From Pseudomonas karstica (GTDB taxonomy: Bacteria > Pseudomonadota > Gammaproteobacteria > Pseudomonadales > Pseudomonadaceae): a stretch of DNA of 64,000 bases. The notes beneath the pieces were generated by a model. The model worked only from the letters and a program-made list of their open reading frames with translations, ran no database searches and had not been told where the DNA came from. The stretch lies in NCBI RefSeq assembly GCF_009707515.1, contig NZ_WLYI01000005.1, positions 1 to 64,000 of the forward strand, in the 5' to 3' direction. Shown here piece after piece: positions 40,182 through 49,227 of the stretch; the first letter of the stretch is position 1; the number at the start of each line of letters is the position of its first letter. The translations under genes were made by a program, and so were the position numbers.

Positions 40182-40292
40182 ATGGCGGGCGGTGAAGAAG
40201 GGCGCGAGCCTAGCAGACGGGGTGTGCGTTGGGTATGGCGCGCTTTTCTGACGAAAGGGGCTTTTCTGAACAAAGGGCCAGGGGGTTGCCGC

Positions 40293-40320
40293 TTGCGCGT
40301 TTGGAAAGGTCTGGTAGAAT
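40293..40320 (+). promoter_or_regulatory. Sigma-70 promoter of rpmE
   Basis: TTGCGC at 40293-40298, a 16-base spacer and TAGAAT at 40315-40320. A short hairpin (caaca/tgttg) lies in the leader at 40346-40359, about 30 bases before the rpmE start; a role in control is possible but unproven. Confidence 0.6.
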
Positions 40321-40390
40321 CCGCGGCCTAATTACGTGCGGTATTCAACAATAGTGTTGGGTGGCGGCACGCTAGCCTGAGGAATACACC

Positions 40391-40621
40391 ATGAAAGCCG
40401 ATATCCATCCAGCGTACGAAACCATCGCAGTTACTTGCAGCTGTGGCAACAAGTTCGAAACCCGTTCGAACCTGTGCAAGCCACTGGGTACTGACGTATG
40501 CAACGAGTGCCACCCGTTCTACACCGGTAAGCAGAAGACTCTGGATACTGGCGGTCGTGTGCAGCGCTTTGCTGATCGTTTCGGTGCTTTTGGCAAAGCC
40601 AAGACTCCTGCAGCAGAGTAA
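40391..40621 (+). CDS. rpmE: 50S ribosomal protein L31, zinc-binding (C+) form
   Basis: A 76-residue ribosomal protein. The four cysteines that bind zinc are seen in CSCGN, NLC and DVCNECHPF, so this is the C+ form rather than the zinc-free paralogue made under zinc limitation. GAGG precedes the ATG. Its terminator lies inside the start of the following nuclease gene. Confidence 0.97.
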   Translation: MKADIHPAYETIAVTCSCGNKFETRSNLCKPLGTDVCNECHPFYTGKQKTLDTGGRVQRFADRFGAFGKAKTPAAE

Positions 40622-40635
40622 GGTCGAAGAGTCCG

Positions 40636-41454
40636 ATGGACTGTTCCCGGCTGTTAAAAAAGGCGTCCCTTGCGGGCGCCTTTTTTGTGTCCGCGATTTG
40701 GCTTTCGGCCACCCAGGCGCAAGTGTTTTGTCCGGCGCCAGCCTCCCTCGACAGCTTTGAGGTGCAGCGGGTGGTGGATGGTGACACGCTGCGCCTCAAG
40801 GATGGCCGCAGTGTGCGCATGATTGGCATCAATACCCCGGAAACCGGCAAGAAAGGCCGTTCCGATGAACCCTTTGCCATGGCGGCTCGCCAGCGCTTGC
40901 AGGACTTGGTGGACGCCAGTGCCGGTCGGGTGGGCGTGGTGCTCGGCCAGGAGAGCAGGGACCATTATGGGCGTACCCTGGCCCATCTTTATGGCGCCAA
41001 TGGAGCGAACCTGGAGGCGCAATTGCTCGCTGCAGGCCTGGGTTTCCAGGTGGCTGTCGCGCCCAACGTGGATCTGGTTGCCTGCCAGCAGGCCGCCGAA
41101 CACAGCGCCCGGCAGGCACGGCTGGGCCTGTGGCGCCAGTCGCCAGTACTGAATGTTGCGCAGCTCAAGCGTCCCGGATTCGTCATGGTCAGTGGCCAGG
41201 TCAGCAAAGTCGAACGCAATCGCGGTGGTATCTGGATTGAATTGCAAGGCTCTCTGGTATTACGCATTGCACCCAATTTGCTCGGCCGTTTCGACAATGC
41301 CCTACTGAAGCTTTTGCCAGGTCAGCAAGTCGAGGCGCGTGGCTGGGTGGTGGATCGTTCCCGTCGCGGCGGCCTGGGAAAAAACCAGGCTCGCTGGCTC
41401 CTGCCACTGACGGATCCCGGCATGTTGCAACTGATGAAACAAGAAAAACTGTAG
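40636..41454 (+). CDS. Secreted thermonuclease-like (SNase) protein
   Basis: A 272-residue exported protein. The signal peptide (LLKK, then a hydrophobic stretch) is cleaved near TQA/QVF. The SNase domain (about residues 40-165) has the arginine and acidic sites in VVDGDTLRL, VRMIGINTPETG, and DHYGRTLAHLY. A C-terminal extension of about 100 residues (SGQVSKVERNRGGIWIEL) looks OB-like. It likely cleaves nucleic acid outside the cytoplasm. The first 20 codons contain the rpmE terminator. Confidence 0.85.
   Translation: MDCSRLLKKASLAGAFFVSAIWLSATQAQVFCPAPASLDSFEVQRVVDGDTLRLKDGRSVRMIGINTPETGKKGRSDEPFAMAARQRLQDLVDASAGRVGVVLGQESRDHYGRTLAHLYGANGANLEAQLLAAGLGFQVAVAPNVDLVACQQAAEHSARQARLGLWRQSPVLNVAQLKRPGFVMVSGQVSKVERNRGGIWIELQGSLVLRIAPNLLGRFDNALLKLLPGQQVEARGWVVDRSRRGGLGKNQARWLLPLTDPGMLQLMKQEKL
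40656..40686 (+). terminator. rpmE terminator, embedded in the nuclease signal-peptide codons
   Basis: aaaaaaggcg (40656-40665) pairs with cgcctttttt (40677-40686), with inner ccc/ggg pairs and a ttgc loop. It is a strong Rho-independent terminator. It lies 20 bases inside the nuclease gene. Confidence 0.85.
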
Positions 41455-41531
41455 ACATTTTTTATTGTGATTGTGAACAGTTAAACCCTTGTATCTCGTG
41501 GCTCTTGGCCAAAAGTCGTAGGGCAGGGCTC

Positions 41532-41560
41532 TTGACACCTGTGACTGCCCAGTCTTGTAG
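41532..41560 (+). promoter_or_regulatory. Possible promoter of maeB
   Basis: A perfect TTGACA lies at 41532-41537; the matching -10 (ttgtag/tgtagg near 41555) is poor. It is about 60 bases before the maeB start. The assignment is tentative. Confidence 0.3.
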
Positions 41561-41622
41561 GGACTTTACGACACGCGTATCCTCGGCGGTCCGTCGTCCA
41601 ACAGTAAAAGCGGAATGCCGAT

Positions 41623-42891
41623 ATGTCTGATTTGAAAACTGCCGCTCTCGAATATCACGCCAATCCTCGTCCAGGAAAGCTGAGTGTCGAGCTCACCAAA
41701 GCCACCGCTACCGCCCGCGATCTGTCGCTGGCCTACAGCCCCGGTGTAGCCGAGCCCGTGCGTGAAATCGCCCGCGACCCTGAGCTGGCCTACAAATACA
41801 CCGGCAAGGGCAATCTGGTTGCAGTCATTTCTGATGGCACCGCGATTCTCGGTCTGGGTAACCTTGGCCCATTGGCTTCCAAGCCCGTCATGGAAGGCAA
41901 GGGCGTGCTGTTCAAGCGCTTCGCCGGCATCGACGTATTCGACATCGAAGTCGACTCCGAAAGCCCGCAGGCGTTCATCGACACTGTAAAGCGCATCTCC
42001 ATCACCTTCGGTGGCATCAACCTGGAAGACATCAAGGCACCTGAGTGCTTCGAAATCGAAAAGGCCCTGATCGAGCAGTGCGACATCCCGGTATTCCACG
42101 ATGACCAGCACGGCACCGCGATCGTCACCGCAGCCGGCATGATCAACGCCCTGGAAATCGCTGGTAAAACCCTGTCCGAGGCCAAGATCGTCTGCCTGGG
42201 TGCCGGTGCTGCGGCCATCTCCTGCATGAAGTTGATCATCAGCATGGGCGCCAAGCTGGAAAACATCTACATGGTCGACAGCAAGGGCGTGATCCAGTCC
42301 GAGCGTACTGACCTGAACCAGTACAAGGCGATGTTTGCCCATCCATCCTCCAAGCGCACCCTGGCTGACGCCCTGGACGGTGCTGACGTGTTCGTCGGCT
42401 TGTCCGGTCCGAACCTGCTGAGCGCTGAAGGCCTGAAGTCCATGGCGCCGAACCCGATCGTGTTCGCCTGCTCCAACCCTGATCCTGAAATCTCTCCGGA
42501 GCTGGCTCATGCCACCCGTAGCGACGTGATCATGGCCACCGGCCGTTCGGACTACCCGAACCAGGTCAACAACGTGCTGGGTTTCCCGTTTATCTTCCGT
42601 GGTGCCCTGGACGTTCGCGCCAAACGCATCAACGAAGAAATGAAAGTGGCTGCCGCCAACGCCTTGCGCGAGCTGGCCAAGCTGCCGGTACCTCAGGAAG
42701 TATGTGACGCCTACGGCGGCGCCAAGTTGGAATTCGGTCGTGAGTACATCATCCCCAAGCCAATGGATGTCCGCCTGATCACCCTGATCTCGGATGCTGT
42801 GGCTAAAGCAGCCATCGAGACTGGCGTGGCAACCCTGCCGTATCCTAAGAACTACCCGCTCAAGAGCGTGGATGATGTGTTCAACGGCTAA
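41623..42891 (+). CDS. maeB: Malic enzyme (oxaloacetate-decarboxylating), short form
   Basis: A 422-residue enzyme that converts malate to pyruvate and CO2 and makes reduced cofactor. Visible: the catalytic Tyr in LAYSPGVAEPV, Lys in the SKPVMEGKG region, metal ligands in FHDDQHGTA, and the Rossmann loop CLGAGAAAISC. It lacks the C-terminal phosphotransacetylase-like domain of the E. coli MaeB (about 750 residues). NADP is likely but not proven by the sequence. It stands alone, with a terminator shared with ponA. Confidence 0.92.
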   Translation: MSDLKTAALEYHANPRPGKLSVELTKATATARDLSLAYSPGVAEPVREIARDPELAYKYTGKGNLVAVISDGTAILGLGNLGPLASKPVMEGKGVLFKRFAGIDVFDIEVDSESPQAFIDTVKRISITFGGINLEDIKAPECFEIEKALIEQCDIPVFHDDQHGTAIVTAAGMINALEIAGKTLSEAKIVCLGAGAAAISCMKLIISMGAKLENIYMVDSKGVIQSERTDLNQYKAMFAHPSSKRTLADALDGADVFVGLSGPNLLSAEGLKSMAPNPIVFACSNPDPEISPELAHATRSDVIMATGRSDYPNQVNNVLGFPFIFRGALDVRAKRINEEMKVAAANALRELAKLPVPQEVCDAYGGAKLEFGREYIIPKPMDVRLITLISDAVAKAAIETGVATLPYPKNYPLKSVDDVFNG

Positions 42892-42907
42892 GCCGTTGTA
42901 GCACACC

Positions 42908-42945
42908 AAAAAAAGCCCGTATCTCACGATACGGGCTTTTTTTTG
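42908..42945. terminator. Bidirectional terminator between maeB and ponA
   Basis: aaaaaaagcccgtat, loop ctcacg, atacgggcttttttt: long stem with A- and T-runs, placed between convergent genes. Confidence 0.92.
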
Positions 42946-42961
42946 GCAACTCTATTCTCTG

Positions 42962-45418
42962 TCAGAACAGATCGAACGGCGCCGCCTCATCCGCCGGTAG
43001 CGGGCTACCGGGTGCCGGGCCATTGCCCAGTTCATTGACCGAGGGTGGCGTATCTTCGCTTTTGAACAGTTCGAAGTAGGCATTCGGCGTGCCTGGCGCT
43101 GCGGTGCGACCGCTGACCGGGTCGATCCGCAGGCTGAGTATGCCTTCCGGTTCAGGCTGGCTGTGGACCGGCTTGTCCTTGAGGGCTGCGCCCATGTAGT
43201 TCATCCAGATCGGCAGCGCGACGGTGCCACCGAATTCGCGACGGCCCAGGCTTTCCGGCTGGTCGTACCCGGTCCACACGGTGGTCACGTAATCGGCGTT
43301 GTAGCCGGAGAACCAGGCGTCCTTGGATTCGTTGGTCGTACCGGTCTTGCCCGCAATATCGGCGCGGCCCAGCGCCAATGCACGGCGGCCGGTGCCCCTC
43401 TTGATCACGTCTTCGAGGATGCTGTTGAGGATATAAGTGGTCCGGCCGTCCACCACGCGCTCGGCCACTGCTGGAGCTTGCGGGGCGGGTGCGGCAGGGG
43501 TTGGGGTCTCGCCCGGCGTCGGCTCGATGGTAATACCTGCATTGGCCGGCGCCGCCAGGCCGTCGGTGGCAGCGACATCATTGACCGCTTCACTCGGCAC
43601 ACTGGGTGGGTTGGCGGTGAACAGGGTCTCGCCATTGCGGCTTTCAATCTTGTCGATCAGGTACGGTGTGATCTTGTAGCCGCCGTTGGCAAACGTGCTC
43701 CAGCCGGTGGCGATTTCCATCGGTGTGAGGGTCGCAGTACCCAGGGCCAGGGACAGGTTGGGCGGTAAATCCTGCTTGTTGAAGCCAAAACGGGTGATGT
43801 AGTCGATGGTTTTGCCCACGCCCATCGCCTGCAACAGTCGGATAGACACCAGGTTGCGTGATTTGTACAGCGCCTCGCGGATCCGGATCGGACCGAGGAA
43901 GGTGTTGGTATCGTTCTTCGGTCGCCAGACTTTGTCCAGATAGTTGTCAACGAATACGATCGGCGCATCGTTGACCAGGCTGGCGGCGGTGTAGCCGTTA
44001 TCCAGGGCGGCACTGTAGATGAACGGCTTGAAGCTGGAGCCTGGCTGGCGCTTGGCCTGGATGGCGCGGTTGTAGTTGCTCTGTTCGAAGGCAAAACCGC
44101 CTACCAGGGCACGGATGGCGCCGTTTTTCGGATCCAGCGATACCAGGGCGCCCTGGACTACGGGTACCTGGCTGAATTTCAAACTGTCGTCTTTCTGGCG
44201 CTGTACACGGACCAGGTCGCCGATCTGGGCCACATCCGACGGCTGCTTGGGCGCGGGGCCCATGCTGTTGGTGTTGAGGAACGGGCGAGCCCATTTCATG
44301 CTGTCCCAGGGCACCTGCTCTTCGCCGGTGCGGGTCAGTACCTGCACGCCATCTTTCTTCACCTGGGTGACGATGGCCGGTTCAAGCCCGCTGATCGTGC
44401 GCTGCTTGCCCAGTTCTAGGGTCCAGGCGCTCAAGGTCTTGCCCGGCAGGCGCGATTCGGGTCCGCGGTAGCCGTGGCGCTGGGCATAGGTGATCAGGCC
44501 TTCGTGCAGTGAGTGGTTGGCGATTTCCTGCAGGTTGCTAGGAATAGTCGTGGTAACGCGGAAACCTTCGGTGTAGGCATCGCTACCATAACGGCCGACC
44601 ATTTCGGCCCGGGCCATTTCGGCGATGTACGGCGCGTTCACCTCGGGTGTCGGTACGTGATAGCTGGCGTTCAGCGGCTCGGCAACCGCGCTTTCGTAGG
44701 CCGCCTGATCAATCTTGCCCAGCTTGTACATGCGCCCTAGGATCCAGTCGCGACGCTCTTTGCTGCGTGCCGGATTGGCCAGGGGATTAAAGCGTGAAGG
44801 GGCCTTAGGCAGGCCGGCAATCATCGCCATCTGCGCCAGGCTGGCATCACGAATCGACTTGCCGTAGTACACCTGGGACGCGGCCTCGATGCCGTAGGCG
44901 CGGTTGCCCAGGTAGATCTTGTTGACGTAAAGCTCCAGGATCTCGTCCTTGGTCAACTGCCGTTCGATCTGCAACGCCAGGAGGATTTCCGTGGCCTTGC
45001 GGGAAAAGCTGCGTTCGCTGGTGAGGAAAAAGTTCTTCGCTACCTGCATGGTGATGGTGCTGCCGCCAGACTGAATGTGTCCGCTTTTTATCAGTTGCGT
45101 GGTGGCACGCAGCAGGCTGCTGGGGTCGACACCATAGTGATGGGCGAAATTATCGTCTTCGGCCGACAGCAAGGCATTGATGAAATTGGGCGGAATATCG
45201 GCGAAACGGATCGGGGAGCGGCGCATTTCGCCGAACTCCGCGATCAGTTTTTCGTCGCTGCTGTAGATCCGCAAAGGAATCTGCAACTGGATACTTCTCA
45301 GGGTCTCTACCGAGGGCAATCCCGGACTAAGGTAGAGATAGGCCCCGCTGAGAGCGAGCATCGGCCCGCAGACGATAGCGACAATGGAGTACCCGAAAAA
45401 CTTCAGCAGACGAATCAA
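42962..45418 (-). CDS. ponA: Penicillin-binding protein 1A (class A)
   Basis: An 818-residue bifunctional peptidoglycan synthase. It has an N-terminal membrane anchor (about 5-30) and a glycosyltransferase domain with AEDDNFAHHYGVD and GGSTITMQ. A linker with an OB-like insert follows, then the transpeptidase with SSFK (active serine, in RQPGSSFKPF), SRN and KTGTT. The C-terminus is proline- and acid-rich, with an extra low-complexity insert near residue 640. It is divergent from pilM, the usual arrangement in pseudomonads. Confidence 0.96.
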   Translation of the reverse strand: MIRLLKFFGYSIVAIVCGPMLALSGAYLYLSPGLPSVETLRSIQLQIPLRIYSSDEKLIAEFGEMRRSPIRFADIPPNFINALLSAEDDNFAHHYGVDPSSLLRATTQLIKSGHIQSGGSTITMQVAKNFFLTSERSFSRKATEILLALQIERQLTKDEILELYVNKIYLGNRAYGIEAASQVYYGKSIRDASLAQMAMIAGLPKAPSRFNPLANPARSKERRDWILGRMYKLGKIDQAAYESAVAEPLNASYHVPTPEVNAPYIAEMARAEMVGRYGSDAYTEGFRVTTTIPSNLQEIANHSLHEGLITYAQRHGYRGPESRLPGKTLSAWTLELGKQRTISGLEPAIVTQVKKDGVQVLTRTGEEQVPWDSMKWARPFLNTNSMGPAPKQPSDVAQIGDLVRVQRQKDDSLKFSQVPVVQGALVSLDPKNGAIRALVGGFAFEQSNYNRAIQAKRQPGSSFKPFIYSAALDNGYTAASLVNDAPIVFVDNYLDKVWRPKNDTNTFLGPIRIREALYKSRNLVSIRLLQAMGVGKTIDYITRFGFNKQDLPPNLSLALGTATLTPMEIATGWSTFANGGYKITPYLIDKIESRNGETLFTANPPSVPSEAVNDVAATDGLAAPANAGITIEPTPGETPTPAAPAPQAPAVAERVVDGRTTYILNSILEDVIKRGTGRRALALGRADIAGKTGTTNESKDAWFSGYNADYVTTVWTGYDQPESLGRREFGGTVALPIWMNYMGAALKDKPVHSQPEPEGILSLRIDPVSGRTAAPGTPNAYFELFKSEDTPPSVNELGNGPAPGSPLPADEAAPFDLF

Positions 45419-45636
45419 GGCTTTTGGATTTCCAGAGAAAAGAAAGAGTTAGGCGTCGGGGCGTGCATTGCAAGCGATGAGGCGACCCGGCCTGCGGATA
45501 AAAAGCGGGAAAAAACGCTGGGCATTAAAGCATTTTTCGGCTTGGGGCGTCATTCACGCCTCTCGCACAAACCGACCGACTGCATCGCACTCGGCAGCAA
45601 TCAGGCTGTATGACAGGGAAAGTTTTGAGGAGTTTT

Positions 45637-46290
45637 ATGAAAAATGGATTTTTCAGGCGCAGGGCTAAAATTGTCTTGGGTGTCGACATCAATGATGCAG
45701 GCGTCAGGCTGGTGGAATTGGGGCGATCAGCCAGTGGCTACACCGTCCAGTCTTATGCAATGCAGCACCTGCCAGCTCATGCGGTGGTCGACAGCACACT
45801 TGTGGATCTTGAGGGTGTGGCAAGCGCAATTTCCAGTGCGTTGTCGCGAATGCGCACCTCCCTTAGATTTGCGGCGGTAGCGGTGGCGGGATCTTCAGTC
45901 ATTACCCGCATGATTGAAATGGACAGCGGGCTCAGCGATGACGAAATGGTGCGTCGGATCAATCTGGAAGCGGACCAATATATTCCCTATCCGCTGGATG
46001 AGGTGGCCATCGACTTTCAAATCCAGGATATTTCGGCCCACGATCCGTCGCGAGTCGAGGTGCTGCTGGTGGCCTGTTTGAGGTCGCAGGTCGAAGCCCG
46101 CGAAGCGGTCTTGGGCTTGGCCGGGCTGGTCACGCGGATCGTTGATGTCGAAGCGTTTGCATTGAGTCGCGTGAGCGGGCACGCTTTGACCAGCATCGCG
46201 CCGGGCCATCGAGTCGATGGTGCGCAGTGGGTCTTGGATGCTCAAGGGATGGGAGTTGCTTGCGGGCTAGCCCTGAGGAGTTTCGACTGA
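45637..46290 (+). CDS. pilM: Internally shortened PilM-like actin-fold protein
   Basis: A 217-residue protein; PilM of P. aeruginosa has 354. PilM is the cytoplasmic actin-like part of the type IV pilus alignment complex, binding the N-terminus of PilN. Residues 1-180 match the first half of PilM (GVDINDAGVRLVEL phosphate loop, AVAVAGSSVITRMIEMD, EADQYIPYPLDEVAIDF). From about residue 186 the chain jumps to the PilM C-terminal tail, ending VACGLALRSFD. About 135 residues holding the second half of the ATP fold are missing, with the frame kept. GAGGAG precedes ATG 45637. The stop shares one base with the pilN start. Confidence 0.85.
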   Translation: MKNGFFRRRAKIVLGVDINDAGVRLVELGRSASGYTVQSYAMQHLPAHAVVDSTLVDLEGVASAISSALSRMRTSLRFAAVAVAGSSVITRMIEMDSGLSDDEMVRRINLEADQYIPYPLDEVAIDFQIQDISAHDPSRVEVLLVACLRSQVEAREAVLGLAGLVTRIVDVEAFALSRVSGHALTSIAPGHRVDGAQWVLDAQGMGVACGLALRSFD

Positions 46291-46838
46291 TGACACGAAT
46301 CAACCTGTTGCCTTGGCGCGAAGAGCGCAATGCACGGCGGCGCACCGGGTTCCTGATTTTCCTGGTCGGTATGGCCGGTGCGGCACTGGGCACGATTTGG
46401 CTGGCCGACCAAGTGATCGATCAGGCGATTGATCGGCAAGTGGCTCGCAATAACCACTTGAGCAAGGATATCTCGGTACTGGATTCGCGGATCAAGGCCA
46501 TTGGCCAATTGCAGGAACAAAGTCAGCAACTGACGGAGCGCATGAAGGTTGTCCAGACCTTGCAGGATGATCGTTCGGTGGGTGGCCGGCTGCTCAATCA
46601 GTTGGTCCGCGCCGTGCCGGAGGGTGTGCAGTTGCAGGACATGGTTGTGGAGAACGGCTCGATCAGGATCAGTGGTACAGCCGAATCGAACCATGATATC
46701 GCCCGGTTGATGCGCGGCCTTGAAGCGGCTGAAGGCATGCAGGCGCCCCGCCTGTTGCAGGTGCAGGGCGAACAGGAAGGCGGTAACGGCTTCCAGATGA
46801 TGGTTCGCCAGGAAGAGTCCGGCGGGGCGAGGCAATGA
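46290..46838 (+). CDS. pilN: PilN-like inner-membrane alignment protein
   Basis: A 182-residue bitopic protein. The cytoplasmic N-terminus MTRINLLPWREERNARRR is the conserved PilM-binding tail. One membrane helix (about 20-40), a coiled coil and a ferredoxin-like periplasmic domain follow. The ribosome site CTGAGGAG lies inside the last codons of pilM. It overlaps pilO by four bases. Confidence 0.92.
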   Translation: MTRINLLPWREERNARRRTGFLIFLVGMAGAALGTIWLADQVIDQAIDRQVARNNHLSKDISVLDSRIKAIGQLQEQSQQLTERMKVVQTLQDDRSVGGRLLNQLVRAVPEGVQLQDMVVENGSIRISGTAESNHDIARLMRGLEAAEGMQAPRLLQVQGEQEGGNGFQMMVRQEESGGARQ

Positions 46839-47824
46839 AGCTGTTGTCCGGGCTGGCAGGACTCGTCTATCGAAACGCGACCAGTTGGCCGTTGCCGGGC
46901 AAGGTTCTGCTGGGTTGCGGGGTTGTCTGCCTGTTGGTGCTGCTGGGCAACACCTTCTACCTGAGTGCATCCCGGGAGCAACTACGCCAGCAGGAGGCCC
47001 AGGAGGTGGCGTTGCGCGAGCAAATCGCCGAGAAAACCAAGGCGGCTGCCCAACTTAAAACCTTGACTCGCCAGTTCCAGGCGACGCAGGGCGCATTTGC
47101 CCAGCTCTTGCGGCACCTGCCCCTCGACATTGAGGTGCCTGGCCTGCTTGAGGATGTTACCCGGCTTGGTAACGCCAATGGTTTGGAGTTGGGGGCGATC
47201 AAGCTGCTGGATGAGCAGTCGCGGCCGCTTTATATCGAGCTGCCCATGGAGATTGGCCTGGTGGGCGGCTTCCACGACGTGGCGGGCTTCATCAGCGGTT
47301 TGGGTGGTTTGTCGCGTATTGTTACTGTGCAAGGTTTTACGGTCCGTGCGGACGAGTCTCGGGTACGCCTCAAGCTGCTGGCGAAGACTTACCGCTACAA
47401 CCATCAGGATGGCGGTGATTTGCGGGCACTGATGGCTGATGTGACCCAATCGTCACCACCGCGCCTTGCCTATGATCCTGCATCCCTGCGAGATCCTTTC
47501 CAGCCGCCGTTTCGACAGCTTGAACGTGTCTTGGGGCGCCCGGCTGCCGCGCCGGACCCCGGACGGCAGCGCGGCTTTCTCGAAGGCTTTGCCATTGAGC
47601 AATTCGAGATGGTCGGGACTGTTTCCCGTGGGGCCCAGACCTTTGCCCTGCTGCGGGCAGCTTCGGCTGTCTATCGCCTCGCCATCGGTGATTACCTGGG
47701 GCCGGACTATGGACGGGTCACGGCCATTGATGACGCTCATATCGAACTGGCCGAGCTATTCCCAGGTGGCCAGGGCGCGTGGTTGGAACGCTCGAGAACC
47801 CTTGCCTTGAATGTGAATTCATAA
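46835..47824 (+). CDS. PilO-PilP fusion protein
   Basis: A 329-residue protein. Residues 1-190 are PilO: one membrane helix (about 24-43), a coiled coil and the FHDVAGFISGLGGLSRIVTV domain. Residues about 205-329 are PilP-like: YDPASLRDPFQPPF, FLEGFAIEQFEMVGTV, VYRLAIGDYLGPDYGRVTAI and WLERSRTLAL. In P. aeruginosa these are two proteins (about 207 and 174 residues), and PilP is a lipoprotein. Here no stop, start or lipobox cysteine lies between them, so PilP is tied to the membrane through PilO. PilO pairs with PilN, and PilP contacts the PilQ secretin. The pilQ start follows 13 bases on. Confidence 0.85.
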   Translation: MKLLSGLAGLVYRNATSWPLPGKVLLGCGVVCLLVLLGNTFYLSASREQLRQQEAQEVALREQIAEKTKAAAQLKTLTRQFQATQGAFAQLLRHLPLDIEVPGLLEDVTRLGNANGLELGAIKLLDEQSRPLYIELPMEIGLVGGFHDVAGFISGLGGLSRIVTVQGFTVRADESRVRLKLLAKTYRYNHQDGGDLRALMADVTQSSPPRLAYDPASLRDPFQPPFRQLERVLGRPAAAPDPGRQRGFLEGFAIEQFEMVGTVSRGAQTFALLRAASAVYRLAIGDYLGPDYGRVTAIDDAHIELAELFPGGQGAWLERSRTLALNVNS

Positions 47825-47837
47825 CGGAAGCAAACAA

Positions 47838-49223
47838 ATGAAAAGGACTTTATCGTCCTGCGGTGTGGCGCTATGGATAGCGTTAACAGCACCGTCGGTC
47901 ATGGCTGTGCCCGCTCGAATCGACCTGATCAATCTGCCGCCGCCGGTCAGGGTCCCAATAGGCCACGCATTCAGTGGCGAAAAGCTCACCCTCAATTTCC
48001 AGGACATCGAGATTCGTACCGTTCTGCAACAGATCGCCGACGTTGCCGGGCTCAATCTGGTGGCGAGTGACGAAGTACAGGGTTCGATTACCTTGCGTCT
48101 CAAGGATGTGCCCTGGGATCAGGCTCTGGACCTGGTGCTGCAAACCAAGGGTCTGGATAAACGGGTGACGGCGAATGTAATGCTGGTAGCCCCTGCGGAC
48201 GAGTTGGCCGCGCGCGAGTTGCTGACGTTGGAGTCGCGCCAGCAGATGGCGCAGTTGGCGCCTTTGCGCCGGGAGTTGTTGCAAGTCAATTACGCCAAGG
48301 CGGCGGACCTGGCCAGGTTGTTCCAATCGGTAACGGGACATGAAGGCACGACCGATGAGCGTGGTTCGGTGGCCGTGGATGAGCGTACCAACAACATCAT
48401 CGCCTACCAGACCCGAGAACGCCTGGAAGAGCTTAGGCGGATCGTGGCGCAATTGGATGTTCCAGTGCGCCAGGTAATGATTGAGGCGCGGATTGTCGAG
48501 GCCAACGTCGATTATGACAGAAGCCTGGGGGTTCGCTGGGGAGGGGTGGCCAATCGGGGTAAATGGAGCGCAGGTGGTCTGCGCAAGCCGCTGGCAGAAG
48601 GCGCTGAGCCACCTGAAAATCCGCCCAGCTCGCCGTTTGTCGACCTGGGAAGCTTCAACGGTGCCTCCGGGCTGGGCATCGCCTTCATCACCGATAACGT
48701 CTTGTTGGACCTGGAACTGACGGCCATGGAAAAAACCGGCAACGGCGAAATCGTCTCGCAGCCCAAGGTGGTCACTTCTGATAAGGAAACCGCCCGAATC
48801 CTCAAGGGGACCGAGATTCCCTACCAGGAATCCAGCTCCAGCGGGGCCACGTCAGTGTCGTTCAAGGAGGCCTCGCTGTCCCTGGAGGTCACGCCACAGA
48901 TCACCCCTGACGACTGGGTGATCATGGAGGTCAAAGTCACCAAGGATGAGCCTGACTACCTGAACAAACTCAATGATGTGCCGCCGATCAAGAAAAACGA
49001 AGTCAATGCCAAGGTGCTGGTCAAGGATGGCGAGACTATTGTCATCGGCGGAGTTTTCTCCAATACCCAGAGCAAGGTGGTAGATAAAGTGCCTTTTTTG
49101 GGCGATCTGCCGTATCTTGGCCGCCTTTTCCGGCGGGATGTGGTCTCGGAGAAAAAATCCGAGCTGCTGGTATTCCTGACTCCGCGTATTATGAATAACC
49201 AGGCGATTGCTGTGAGTCGTTGA
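47838..49223 (+). CDS. pilQ: Short PilQ-type secretin without AMIN domains
   Basis: A 461-residue outer-membrane secretin; PilQ of P. aeruginosa has over 700 residues. The signal peptide is cleaved near SVMA/VPA. Then come an STN/N0 domain ([22 protein letters not shown]), an N1 domain ([17 protein letters not shown] to [19 protein letters not shown]) and the secretin core ending [15 protein letters not shown] and [10 protein letters not shown]. The AMIN domains that bind peptidoglycan in PilQ are missing. In length it is close to HofQ/ComE, the DNA-uptake secretins. aroK follows four bases later. Confidence 0.9.
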   Translation: MKRTLSSCGVALWIALTAPSVMAVPARIDLINLPPPVRVPIGHAFSGEKLTLNFQDIEIRTVLQQIADVAGLNLVASDEVQGSITLRLKDVPWDQALDLVLQTKGLDKRVTANVMLVAPADELAARELLTLESRQQMAQLAPLRRELLQVNYAKAADLARLFQSVTGHEGTTDERGSVAVDERTNNIIAYQTRERLEELRRIVAQLDVPVRQVMIEARIVEANVDYDRSLGVRWGGVANRGKWSAGGLRKPLAEGAEPPENPPSSPFVDLGSFNGASGLGIAFITDNVLLDLELTAMEKTGNGEIVSQPKVVTSDKETARILKGTEIPYQESSSSGATSVSFKEASLSLEVTPQITPDDWVIMEVKVTKDEPDYLNKLNDVPPIKKNEVNAKVLVKDGETIVIGGVFSNTQSKVVDKVPFLGDLPYLGRLFRRDVVSEKKSELLVFLTPRIMNNQAIAVSR

Positions 49224-49227
49224 TTCT

